This document shows positions 56,625-64,000 of a stretch of 64,000 nucleotides of DNA, piece by piece (position 1 is the first letter of the stretch; each line of letters starts with the position of its first letter). A program made the position numbers and the translations under genes. Source of the DNA: Pseudomonas sp. SG20056 (GTDB taxonomy: Bacteria > Pseudomonadota > Gammaproteobacteria > Pseudomonadales > Pseudomonadaceae); assembly GCF_031764535.1 (NCBI RefSeq), contig NZ_CP134499.1:310001-374000 (forward strand), read 5' to 3'. The notes beneath the pieces are model-generated. The model was not told the origin of the DNA. It was given only the letters and a program-made list of their open reading frames with translations, and did no database searches.

Positions 56625-57706
56625 GACGAAGTTACTCCTTGTTCCAGCGGCAGGAAGATCGAGAACACGGTGTGGCCAGGATGGCTCTCGCACTCGATCA
56701 AGCCTTGGTGCTGACTGATGATGTTCTGGGTAATGGCCAGGCCCAGGCCGGTGCCGTCGGCACGCCCGCTGACCATGGGGTAGAAGATGGTTTCCTGCAG
56801 CTCGGGTGGAATGCCGGGGCCGTTGTCGATGATTTCGATCTTGGTCACCAGGCGATGACGGCAATGGCCAATGGTGAATTGGCGCAGGGCGCGGGTACGC
56901 AGGGTGATGCGGCCCAGGCGCAGATCGTTCTGCCCGGACAGCGCCTGCATGGCGTTGCGCACGATATTCAGCACCGCCTGGATCATCTGTTCGCGGTCGA
57001 TCAGCACATCCGGAATGCTTGGGTCGTAATCGCGCACCAAAATGATGCTGCCCTGGCTTTCCGCTTCCACCAGACTGCCGACGCGTTCGAGCACTTCATG
57101 CACGTTGGTCAGCGCCAGGGATGGCAGCTTGTTCGAACCGAGCATACGGTCGACCAGGTTACGCAGGCGGTCGGCCTCCTCAATGATCACGTTGGTGTAA
57201 TCCTTGAGGCTTTCCTCGGGCAGCTCGCGGGCGAGCAGCTGCGCGGCGCCGCGGATGCCGCCGAGTGGGTTCTTGATCTCGTGAGCCAGGCCGCGCACCA
57301 GCATTTTGGTGGTTTCCTGTTTGGACAGCTGCGCCTCTTCCTTGGTGATACGCAGCAGGCGGTCACGCGGATGCACTTCCAGCAGCAGCAGGGTTTCGCC
57401 CTTGCTGAGCACCGGTGTCACCGCATAGTCGACAGTCAGGGTCTGGCCGCTGACCGACGTTACCACCGCTTCGCGCTTGTTGAACGGGTGGGCCTGTTGG
57501 ACGGCCTGGCGCAAGGCGCTCAGCGCTTCACTGGATTCGGTAAACAGCTCGCTGATGAATTGCCCGTGACTGCGTTGGCCACTGACGGCCAGGAGCATCT
57601 CCGCTGCCGGGTTCATGTACTCAAGACGCAGGTCGTCGTTGAGCAGCAGCGTGGCAGTGGTCAGGTTGTCCAGCAGCAGGCGGTGCAGTGCGTCGTTGAT
57701 GATCAT
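56621..57706 (-). CDS. ntrB: Nitrogen sensor histidine kinase NtrB
   Basis: A 361-residue cytosolic kinase/phosphatase for NtrC, controlled by PII. It has an N-terminal PAS domain (~5-115), HisKA with LVRGLAHEIKNPLGGIRGAAQ near residue 140, and an ATPase domain with EIIDNGPGIPPEL and GRADGTGLGLAIT. The ATG at 57706 gives MIINDALHRLLLDNLTTATL, the family N-terminus; a 49-codon upstream extension is not conserved. No strong ribosome-binding site is seen. First gene of ntrBC. Confidence 0.95.
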   Translation of the reverse strand: MIINDALHRLLLDNLTTATLLLNDDLRLEYMNPAAEMLLAVSGQRSHGQFISELFTESSEALSALRQAVQQAHPFNKREAVVTSVSGQTLTVDYAVTPVLSKGETLLLLEVHPRDRLLRITKEEAQLSKQETTKMLVRGLAHEIKNPLGGIRGAAQLLARELPEESLKDYTNVIIEEADRLRNLVDRMLGSNKLPSLALTNVHEVLERVGSLVEAESQGSIILVRDYDPSIPDVLIDREQMIQAVLNIVRNAMQALSGQNDLRLGRITLRTRALRQFTIGHCRHRLVTKIEIIDNGPGIPPELQETIFYPMVSGRADGTGLGLAITQNIISQHQGLIECESHPGHTVFSIFLPLEQGVTSS

Positions 57707-57913
57707 ATGGGATGTCAGCAGACCCTTGGGTTCCGGCAATGCAGCTGGAAAATGCAAGAAGCAAACCAAAGCCCCGAAAAGAAGCGTGTTTGGCCGTGAG
57801 ATGCCGGGAATTAGCTGCTTTTCAGCGCAGCCGGGTCGCGTGCGGCGACCCAAAACAGGGAGAGTATAGAAATGCCGGGCAATATGCGCACTGCTTTGGT
57901 GCGTGATGCCGGT

Positions 57914-58531
57914 TTAGATAAATGGAACGAAGGGAATGTCTTTCTTTTCTGGTGGTTTGTCCTTGAGCGGGCACTCCGGGCGTACGCCGTAATCGGCCTT
58001 CTTGCAGGGATTGACCATGCGCTTCTGCGCCAGGGAAATGCGCAGCATGTGGAACGGCTGAGTAGGGGTGCGTTCGATGATACGACCCTGCTGGTCGATG
58101 ATTTCCACCGCCAGTTGGTGGGTGCCGCGGTCGATATTCTCCAGCGGGAATACCGGGCTAGTGCCCACTTCGCCAACCTGTACACCGTCCAGCAGCAGGC
58201 GATAACTGTGCTGGGGAAAAAGTTTTGGTTCGCTGTTGACGCTGACAATCAGGTTGCCGGCGCTGTCACGGATGGTCGCATCGGGCTGTGGCACCAGAAT
58301 CCGCAGCAGGCTGTAGCGCTGGCTGGGTTCGGGTGGCGCTTCAATTACGGGCACCGTTTGCGTCTGAATGGTTGGCATCGAGTTGCTGGGTGCCAGCTCG
58401 ACGCGTTCGGCATCGCCCGAGCGGGGCTTGTCGGTGAAGACGCGATTCCCTTCGGCGTCTATATAGGTGTAGACCTGCGCGAAGGCAGGCAGAGCGAGCA
58501 GCATCAGGCCGCAGAACAGCAGATTGCGCAT
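57914..58531 (-). CDS. DUF4124 domain exported protein, copy 2
   Basis: A 205-residue protein with signal peptide MRNLLFCGLMLLALPAFA and an N-terminal DUF4124 motif QVYTYIDAEGNRVFTDKPR. A Pro/Glu-rich middle leads to a beta-sandwich-like C-terminal domain with ENIDRGTHQLAVEIIDQQGR. Two Cys lie near the end (NPCKKAD, PECPLKD). Function is unknown. It follows a paralog by 2 bp and lies between glnA and ntrB on the same strand. Confidence 0.8.
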   Translation of the reverse strand: MRNLLFCGLMLLALPAFAQVYTYIDAEGNRVFTDKPRSGDAERVELAPSNSMPTIQTQTVPVIEAPPEPSQRYSLLRILVPQPDATIRDSAGNLIVSVNSEPKLFPQHSYRLLLDGVQVGEVGTSPVFPLENIDRGTHQLAVEIIDQQGRIIERTPTQPFHMLRISLAQKRMVNPCKKADYGVRPECPLKDKPPEKKDIPFVPFI

Positions 58532-58533
58532 AG

Positions 58534-59088
58534 TCAGGGGGCTGGCTTGGGTTTTGGTGGAGGTGGTCGCAGGGCCGGGCTGCTGGTATTGACCCGCTGC
58601 ACGGTAAAAGTGGCAGTGGCGCTTTGCTGGATCGATTGCTCGCCACTGAGCACTTCCACAGCCAGGCTGTGCTCGCCACGGTCGGCATTGCTTATCTGCA
58701 GGCGCGGTACGTTGCTCGGCTGGCCGTGTGGCTTGCCGTCGAGTAGCAGGCGCAGGCGATGGTTGTTGGCCAGGCGCGGCTGAATGTCCACGCCAACGCT
58801 GAAGGTGCCGTTGTTCGCGCGCATGGCCTCATCGTCGGGGATGCCGGTCAGCTGCAATGTGCTGTACGGCGCTGCGCTGTCGACTGAATCGGGGGTGGTT
58901 GCTGCGGGCAGGCTGGGTACTGGCATCGACACACTATTGGTTTTCGGCAGTTCGACATTCTGCGTCGCCTGGCCTTCCGGTGGCTGGTCGGTGAATACCG
59001 TGTTGCCATTGGCGTCGGTGTATTTGTAGATCTGCGCACTGGCCGGCAGCGCCAGGCCCAGCAGCAGGCAGATAAGTAGAGGGCGCAT
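58534..59088 (-). CDS. DUF4124 domain exported protein, copy 1
   Basis: A 184-residue protein with signal peptide MRPLLICLLLGLALPASA and DUF4124 motif QIYKYTDANGNTVFTDQPPEG. The C-terminal half (ISNADRGEHSLAVEVLSGEQ) resembles that of the following gene, so the two are tandem duplicates. Ends in a Pro/Lys tail (PPPPKPKPAP). Function is unknown; localisation is periplasmic or envelope. Downstream of glnA, separated by a terminator. Confidence 0.8.
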   Translation of the reverse strand: MRPLLICLLLGLALPASAQIYKYTDANGNTVFTDQPPEGQATQNVELPKTNSVSMPVPSLPAATTPDSVDSAAPYSTLQLTGIPDDEAMRANNGTFSVGVDIQPRLANNHRLRLLLDGKPHGQPSNVPRLQISNADRGEHSLAVEVLSGEQSIQQSATATFTVQRVNTSSPALRPPPPKPKPAP

Positions 59089-59225
59089 GCCTGACTCTCC
59101 CTAGTAATGTGCCCCTAAGACTTGCACTGGTGAGGCGCTCTGGCAAGCGTGTTGATGGCTGGGCGTGTACCAGCGCAGAAAACTGCGGGGTGAAAGGTGG
59201 CTTGTGCCAGGCGCCAGACGCAAAA

Positions 59226-59245
59226 AGGCCACCCGAAGGTGGCCT
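59226..59245 (-). terminator. Terminator of glnA
   Basis: AGGCCACC-CGAA-GGTGGCCT: a perfect 8-bp stem with tetraloop, followed on the minus strand by TTTT. It lies ~20 bp past the glnA stop. Confidence 0.9.
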
Positions 59246-59263
59246 CTTGTCTTGCGTGCGGGA

Positions 59264-60670
59264 TTAGACGCTGTAGTACAGGTCGTATTCCAGCGGGTGT
59301 ACGAAGGTGCGTACTTTGATTTCTTCTTCGGACTTCAGCTCGATGTAGGCATCGATGAAGTCGTCGGAGAACACGCCGCCTTTGGTCAGGAACGCACGGC
59401 CCTTGTCCAGCTCTTCCAGGGCTTCTTTCAGGCTGCCGCACACTTGTGGGATCAGCTTGCCTTCTTCTGGCGGCAGGTCGTACAGGTTCTTGTCGGCAGC
59501 ATCGCCAGGGTGGATCTTGTTCTGGATACCGTCGATACCGGCCATCAGCAGTGCAGCGAAGGCCAGGTATGGGTTGGCAGCCGGATCCGGGAAGCGTGCT
59601 TCGATACGGCGAGCTTTCGGGCTGGAAACGTATGGAATACGGATCGAAGCCGAACGGTTACGCGCCGAGTAAGCCAGCATTACCGGAGCTTCGAAACCTG
59701 GGACCAGACGCTTGTAGGAGTTGGTCGACGGGTTGGTGAAGCCGTTCAGGGCCTTACCGTGCTTGATGATGCCGCCGATGAAGTACAGAGCGGTATCGGA
59801 CAGGCCGGCATAGCCTTCGCCGGAGAAGGTGTTCTTGCCATCTTTGGAGATGGACATGTGTACGTGCATACCCGAACCGTTGTCACCGTACAGTGGCTTC
59901 GGCATGAAGGTCGCGGTTTTGCCATAGGCATCGGCCACGTTGTGTACGCAGTACTTCAGGGTCTGAACTTCGTCAGCCTTGGCCACCAGGGTGTTGAACT
60001 TCACACCGATTTCGTTCTGGCCGGCAGTCGCCACTTCGTGGTGGTGAACTTCGATGACCAGGCCCATTTCTTCCATGGCATTACACATGGCAGTACGGAT
60101 TTCGTGGTCGTGGTCGCACGGCGGAACTGGGAAGTAGCCACCTTTAACGGCTGGGCGATGGCCCTTGTTGCCGCCTTCGATGTCAGCGTCGGTGTTCCAG
60201 GAGCCTTGTTCGGAGTAGATCTTGAACATGGAGCCGGAGATGTCGGACTTGAACTTCACTTCGTCGAAGATGAAGAACTCAGGCTCTGGGCCGACGAATA
60301 CGGTGTCGCCGATGCCGGTGGTTTTCAGGAACTCTTCAGCGCGCTTGGCGATCGAGCGTGGGTCACGGTCGTAGCCCTGCATGGTGCTTGGCTCGATGAT
60401 GTCGCACACGATGATCAGGGTTGGTTCTTCGGTGAACGGATCCAGTACGGCGGTTTCGTCAACCGGCAGCAGGATCATGTCGGAGGCTTCGATGCCTTTC
60501 CAGCCGTGGATGGAGGAGCCGTCGAACATTTTGCCGACTTCGAAGAATTCGTCGTCCAGCGCATCGCGTGCCGGCATGGTCACGTGGTGCTGTTTGCCCT
60601 TGGTGTCGGTGAAGCGCAGGTCAACCCACTTCACGTCGTGTTCTTTAATAAGTTGAATCGACTTCGACAT
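59264..60670 (-). CDS. glnA: Glutamine synthetase GlnA (type I)
   Basis: A 468-residue dodecameric ATP-dependent enzyme forming glutamine from glutamate and ammonia. The ATG at 60670, with GGAGG 6-10 bp upstream, gives [20 protein letters not shown]. Motifs: [12 protein letters not shown], the ATP-site [16 protein letters not shown] and the adenylylation Tyr in [10 protein letters not shown] near residue 398, so it is subject to GlnE-type control. Transcription is from a sigma-54 promoter with a likely NtrC enhancer; ntrBC lie nearby on the same strand. Confidence 0.98.
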   Translation of the reverse strand: MSKSIQLIKEHDVKWVDLRFTDTKGKQHHVTMPARDALDDEFFEVGKMFDGSSIHGWKGIEASDMILLPVDETAVLDPFTEEPTLIIVCDIIEPSTMQGYDRDPRSIAKRAEEFLKTTGIGDTVFVGPEPEFFIFDEVKFKSDISGSMFKIYSEQGSWNTDADIEGGNKGHRPAVKGGYFPVPPCDHDHEIRTAMCNAMEEMGLVIEVHHHEVATAGQNEIGVKFNTLVAKADEVQTLKYCVHNVADAYGKTATFMPKPLYGDNGSGMHVHMSISKDGKNTFSGEGYAGLSDTALYFIGGIIKHGKALNGFTNPSTNSYKRLVPGFEAPVMLAYSARNRSASIRIPYVSSPKARRIEARFPDPAANPYLAFAALLMAGIDGIQNKIHPGDAADKNLYDLPPEEGKLIPQVCGSLKEALEELDKGRAFLTKGGVFSDDFIDAYIELKSEEEIKVRTFVHPLEYDLYYSV

Positions 60671-60765
60671 GCTGTCCTCCAGGTGGATAAGGCTCGAATT
60701 GTGAGCCCTCAATAGTACGGTACGGCCGCGGCATACTCCGCCAGGGCATCCTGCCTCACAAGGGA

Positions 60766-60780
60766 GCAAATTGCATGCCA
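60766..60780 (-). promoter_or_regulatory. Sigma-54 promoter of glnA
   Basis: On the minus strand this reads TGGCATG-CAAT-TTGC, an exact -24/-12 RpoN promoter. Start expected near 60754, giving a ~84-nt leader. It fits the known NtrC/RpoN control of glnA. Confidence 0.9.
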
Positions 60781-60852
60781 GTGCACAGGAATGGGTGTAA
60801 GCCCTGAAACTCAGGGCTGGCGGGGGCTGCGTGGCGCTGCTCGGGAAATATT

Positions 60853-60869
60853 TGCACTGTTATGGGGCG
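60853..60869. promoter_or_regulatory. Candidate NtrC-binding site for glnA
   Basis: TGCACT-GTTAT-GGGGCG is close to the NtrC dyad TGCAC(C/T)-N5-GGTGCA, with a good left half and a weaker right half. It is ~107 bp upstream of the predicted glnA start, a typical enhancer distance. A second GGTGCG half-site lies near 60894. Confidence 0.5.
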
Positions 60870-60948
60870 CTTCATTTGTGGCTCGCTCTTAAATGGTGCG
60901 CGTTTTAAGCGGGTGAGGATTTTTGATCAAAGCGTGAGCAATTTCCGC

Positions 60949-60954
60949 TATAAT
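60949..60954 (+). promoter_or_regulatory. Sigma-70 -10 element upstream of thiI
   Basis: A perfect TATAAT 43 bp before the thiI ATG. The only -35-like hexamer, TTGATC at 60923-60928, is 20 bp away, which is too long; the -35 is therefore unclear. Confidence 0.5.
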
Positions 60955-60996
60955 CCGCGCCCCTGTTTTTTCGCGGCCTCGGCACCCCCTGTTTTC

Positions 60997-62451
60997 ATGA
61001 AACTGATCGTTAAAGTCTTCCCGGAAATCACCATTAAAAGTCGGCCGGTGCGTAAGCACTTTATCCGGCAGCTGGCGAAGAACATTCGTTCGGTATTGCG
61101 TGAGTTCGATCCACAGCTGCAGGTCAGCGGTGTGTGGGACAACCTGGAAGTCGAAACCCAGATCAGTGAGCCGAAAACCCTGCAGGCGATGATCGAGCGC
61201 TTGAGTTGCACGCCGGGCATCACCCATTTCCTGCAAGTCGATGAATACCCATTGGGTGATTTCGACGATGTGCTGGAGAAGTGCAAGCTGCACTTCGCCG
61301 ATCAGCTGCCAGGAAAGATCTTCGCAGTGCGCTGCAAGCGTGCCGGCAAACACTCGTTCAGCTCCATGGATGTCGAGCGCTATGTCGGCAGCCAGTTGCG
61401 CCAGCAGTGCGGTGCGGCCGGCATCTCGCTGAAAGATCCCGACGTTATTGTGCGTATGGAAATCCGCGACCAGCGCTTATTCGTTATTCACCACCAGCAC
61501 GAAGGCCTGGGCGGTTATCCGCTGGGCTCGCTGGAGCAGACCCTGGTGCTGATGAGCGGCGGTTTCGACTCTACCGTCGCCGCCTACCAGATGATGCGCC
61601 GCGGTCTGGTCACTCACTTCTGCTTCTTTAATCTAGGTGGCCGCGCCCACGAGCTGGGCGTGATGGAAGTGGCGCATTACCTCTGGCAGAAATTCGGCAG
61701 CTCGCAGCGCGTACTGTTTATCAGCGTGCCGTTTGAGGAAGTGCTGGGCGAGATTCTCGGCAAGGTCGACAACAGCCAGATGGGCGTCATCCTCAAGCGC
61801 ATGATGCTGCGTGCCTCCACGCGCATGGCCGAGCGCCTGCAGATTGATGCGCTGGTCACCGGTGAGGCGATTTCTCAGGTGTCGAGCCAGACCCTGCCGA
61901 ACCTCGCGGTGATCGACTCGGCCACCGATATGCTGGTGCTGCGTCCGCTGCTCGCCAGTCATAAGCAGGACATCATCGACACCGCCACGCGCATCGGCAC
62001 CGCCGAGTTCGCCAAGCACATGCCGGAATACTGCGGGGTGATTTCGGTCAACCCGACCACCAAGGCGAAGAAGCTGCGCATTGAGCACGAGGAAAGCCAG
62101 TTCGACATGGCCATTCTCGAGCGCGCCCTGGAACGTGCGACCTTGCTGCCGATCGATAAAGTGATCGACGAGCTGGGCAAGGACGTGCAGATCGAGGAAG
62201 TCAGCGAAGCGCTGGCCAGCCATGTGATCATCGATATTCGTCACCCCGATGCTGCCGAGGACGAGCCGCTCGCCCTGCCCGGCGTCGAGGTCATGGCGCT
62301 GCCCTTCTATGCCCTGAACAGCAAGTTCAAAGAGCTGGATGAGGCGCGCCAGTACCTGTTGTATTGCGATAAAGGTGTGATGAGTCGTTTGCACGCCCAC
62401 CACTTGCTGAGTGAGGGGCATGCCAATGTGCGCGTTTATCGTCCGGCATAA
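60997..62451 (+). CDS. thiI: tRNA 4-thiouridine synthase ThiI
   Basis: A 484-residue sulfurtransferase that makes s4U8 in tRNA and supplies sulfur for thiamine thiazole. The ATG at 60997 gives [19 protein letters not shown]; the frame extends 45 codons upstream through the promoter and is not used. It has a ferredoxin-like/THUMP N-terminus (~1-165), a PP-loop ATP site [14 protein letters not shown] near residue 185, and a C-terminal rhodanese domain with active Cys in [11 protein letters not shown] near 457, as in E. coli and unlike the short forms. Divergent from glnA. Confidence 0.97.
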   Translation: MKLIVKVFPEITIKSRPVRKHFIRQLAKNIRSVLREFDPQLQVSGVWDNLEVETQISEPKTLQAMIERLSCTPGITHFLQVDEYPLGDFDDVLEKCKLHFADQLPGKIFAVRCKRAGKHSFSSMDVERYVGSQLRQQCGAAGISLKDPDVIVRMEIRDQRLFVIHHQHEGLGGYPLGSLEQTLVLMSGGFDSTVAAYQMMRRGLVTHFCFFNLGGRAHELGVMEVAHYLWQKFGSSQRVLFISVPFEEVLGEILGKVDNSQMGVILKRMMLRASTRMAERLQIDALVTGEAISQVSSQTLPNLAVIDSATDMLVLRPLLASHKQDIIDTATRIGTAEFAKHMPEYCGVISVNPTTKAKKLRIEHEESQFDMAILERALERATLLPIDKVIDELGKDVQIEEVSEALASHVIIDIRHPDAAEDEPLALPGVEVMALPFYALNSKFKELDEARQYLLYCDKGVMSRLHAHHLLSEGHANVRVYRPA

Positions 62452-62500
62452 AACGCCCGGGTTGAATGGCGGCAGTATCCGCCATCGCCCTCCCGACCTA

Positions 62501-62533
62501 CAGGCGGCGTGATTAACACGCTCGCGCCGCCTG
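62501..62533. repeat. Stem-loop between thiI and typA
   Basis: CAGGCGGCG (62501-62509) and CGCCGCCTG (62525-62533) pair perfectly; inside, GCGTG/CACGC form an alternative inner stem. A smaller palindrome ATGGCGG/CCGCCAT lies at 62466-62485. Neither is followed by a T-run. They may terminate thiI weakly or be palindromic repeats. Confidence 0.45.
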
Positions 62534-62607
62534 GCAGAAATCGCAATTAGTTAATACTCGCCGCCTAGACTTAGCGGCACACCGAATCCTCTGATCGAGA
62601 TACACAC

Positions 62608-64000
62608 GTGATCGAAAATCTACGCAACATCGCCATCATTGCCCACGTTGACCATGGTAAGACCACCCTGGTAGACAAACTCCTGCGTCAGTCCGGCACC
62701 CTGGAACGTAACGAGCTCAACGACGAGCGCGTGATGGACAGCAACGACCAGGAAAAAGAGCGCGGCATTACCATTCTCGCCAAGAACACCGCGATCAACT
62801 GGAACGGCTACCACATCAACATCGTGGATACCCCCGGCCACGCCGACTTCGGTGGTGAAGTTGAGCGCGTAATGTCGATGGTTGACTCCGTGCTGCTGCT
62901 GGTTGACGCCCAAGACGGCCCGATGCCGCAAACCCGTTTCGTGACCAAGAAGGCCTTCGAAGCTGGCCTGCGTCCAATCGTGGTAATCAACAAGGTTGAC
63001 CGTCCAGGCGCGCGTCCAGACTGGGTTCTGGACCAGATTTTCGACCTGTTCGACAACCTCGGTGCCACCGAAGAGCAGCTGGACTTCAAAGTCGTCTACG
63101 CCTCGGCCCTGAACGGCATCGCCGGTCTGGATCACACCGACATGGCTGAAGACATGACCCCGCTGTACCAGTCCATCGTTGACAACGTGCCGTCCCCGGC
63201 TGTTGACGTTGATGGTCCGTTCCAGATGCAAATCTCCGCACTGGACTACAACAGCTTCCTCGGCATCATCGGCGTTGGCCGTATCGCCCGTGGTCGCGTC
63301 AAGCCGAACACTCCAGTGATCGCCATCGACGCCGACGGCAAGAAGCGCAACGGTCGTATCCTCAAGCTGATGGGTCACCACGGCTTGCACCGCATTGACG
63401 TTGAAGAAGCAACCGCCGGTGACATCGTTTGCGTCAGCGGCATGGACCAGCTGTTCATCTCCGACACCCTGTGCGACATCAACCACGTTGAAGCGATGAA
63501 GCCGCTGACCGTTGACGAGCCAACCGTCTCCATGACCTTCCAGGTCAACGACTCGCCGTTCTGCGGTAAAGAAGGCAAGTTCGTTACCAGCCGCAACATC
63601 AAAGAGCGTCTGGACAAAGAGCTGCTGTACAACGTGGCCCTGCGTGTTGAAGAAGGCGACAGCGCCGACAAGTTCAAAGTCTCCGGCCGTGGTGAGCTGC
63701 ACCTCTCGGTACTGATCGAAACCATGCGTCGCGAAGGCTTCGAAATGGGTGTAGGTCGTCCAGAAGTGATCATCCGCGTTGTGGATGGCGTGAAGCAGGA
63801 ACCGTTCGAAAACGTCACCATCGACACCCCGGAAGAATCCCAGGGCAAGGTCATGGAAGAGATGGGCCTGCGTAAGGGCGACCTGACCAACATGGTGCCG
63901 GATGGCAAAGGCCGTGTTCGTCTGGAATACAACATCCCTGCTCGCGGTCTGATCGGCTTCCGTAACCAGTTCCTGACCCTGACCAACGGTGCTGGCATCC
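62608..64000 (+). CDS. typA: Translational GTPase TypA/BipA (3' part outside the window)
   Basis: The first 464 residues of a ribosome-binding GTPase of the EF-G class; the frame is open at the right edge. It starts with GTG at 62608 ([20 protein letters not shown]), preceded by GAGA. G motifs: G1 [10 protein letters not shown]2 RGIT, G3 DTPGHAD, G4 NKVD, with domain II from ~200 and an EF-G-like domain III at ~300-390. TypA assists ribosome assembly and growth under cold and other stress. In Pseudomonas it lies next to thiI, as here. No promoter could be set with confidence. Confidence 0.97.
   Translation, partial: MIENLRNIAIIAHVDHGKTTLVDKLLRQSGTLERNELNDERVMDSNDQEKERGITILAKNTAINWNGYHINIVDTPGHADFGGEVERVMSMVDSVLLLVDAQDGPMPQTRFVTKKAFEAGLRPIVVINKVDRPGARPDWVLDQIFDLFDNLGATEEQLDFKVVYASALNGIAGLDHTDMAEDMTPLYQSIVDNVPSPAVDVDGPFQMQISALDYNSFLGIIGVGRIARGRVKPNTPVIAIDADGKKRNGRILKLMGHHGLHRIDVEEATAGDIVCVSGMDQLFISDTLCDINHVEAMKPLTVDEPTVSMTFQVNDSPFCGKEGKFVTSRNIKERLDKELLYNVALRVEEGDSADKFKVSGRGELHLSVLIETMRREGFEMGVGRPEVIIRVVDGVKQEPFENVTIDTPEESQGKVMEEMGLRKGDLTNMVPDGKGRVRLEYNIPARGLIGFRNQFLTLTNGAGI

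Noticed and set aside
59165..60715. A 516-codon open frame on the plus strand
   Set aside because: It is fully antisense to glnA and has no recognisable domains.
60862..60996. An N-terminal extension of ThiI by 45 codons
   Set aside because: It would run through the TATAAT element and the glnA control region; the conserved protein starts at [10 protein letters not shown].
62620..63702. A 360-codon open frame on the minus strand
   Set aside because: It is antisense to typA, whose GTPase motifs are unmistakable on the plus strand.

Overview
The window is a stretch of a Pseudomonas chromosome. It is GC-rich, with dense operons and many ATGA start/stop overlaps. The gene set and order follow the Pseudomonas core: ubiH/ubiI, dctPQM-dctBD, rml, a polar amino-acid ABC transporter, yggX-mutY-asmA, hisBHAF, ctpA-envC-gpmI, grxC-secB-trmL, ntrBC, glnA, thiI and typA. 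From memory this order matches P. aeruginosa PAO1 between about PA5223 and PA5117. The species cannot be fixed from sequence reading alone. I see no phage, insertion sequence, CRISPR array or rRNA.

Layout. 1-2.6 kb: end of a ubiquinone hydroxylase operon with a small hot-dog-fold protein. 2.8-9.3 kb (minus): C4-dicarboxylate TRAP transporter DctPQM and its two-component system DctBD; dctP has a clear sigma-54 promoter and an upstream palindrome resembling a DctD site. 9.5-11.1 kb: a chemoreceptor. 11.1-14.5 kb (minus): rmlBACD for dTDP-L-rhamnose. 14.6-19.6 kb (minus): tRNA-Thr, a SAM methyltransferase, a four-gene amino-acid ABC transporter and tRNA-Phe. 19.7-24.5 kb (minus): yggX-mutY-asmA and an FAD oxidoreductase. 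24.7-27.8 kb (plus): hisB-hisH-DUF2164-hisA-hisF. 28-30.5 kb: three tandem orphan periplasmic binding proteins. 30.6-34.8 kb (minus): ctpA, envC-like, gpmI. 34.9-36.1 kb: rhodanese-like protein, grxC, secB. 36.2-36.7 kb (minus): trmL.

37.5-55.0 kb holds a near-complete MSHA-type type IV pilus locus in the Vibrio/Shewanella order (mshI, PilN-like gene, mshJ-K-L-M-N-E-G-F-B-A-C-D-O-P-Q), placed between trmL and ntrC. It reads as one long operon encoding the assembly ATPase, platform, secretin, pilins and a 1429-residue terminal protein with two lectin-like domains. MshE carries the tandem 24-residue c-di-GMP-binding motif, so pilus extension is probably controlled by c-di-GMP. This is the accessory system of the window. 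The family is known elsewhere; what stands out is its place in this conserved pseudomonad interval, its compositionally different major pilin gene and its double-lectin MshQ.

55.2-64.0 kb: ntrBC, two tandem DUF4124 proteins and glnA (all minus; glnA with a sigma-54 promoter and a candidate NtrC enhancer), then thiI and the 5' part of typA (plus).
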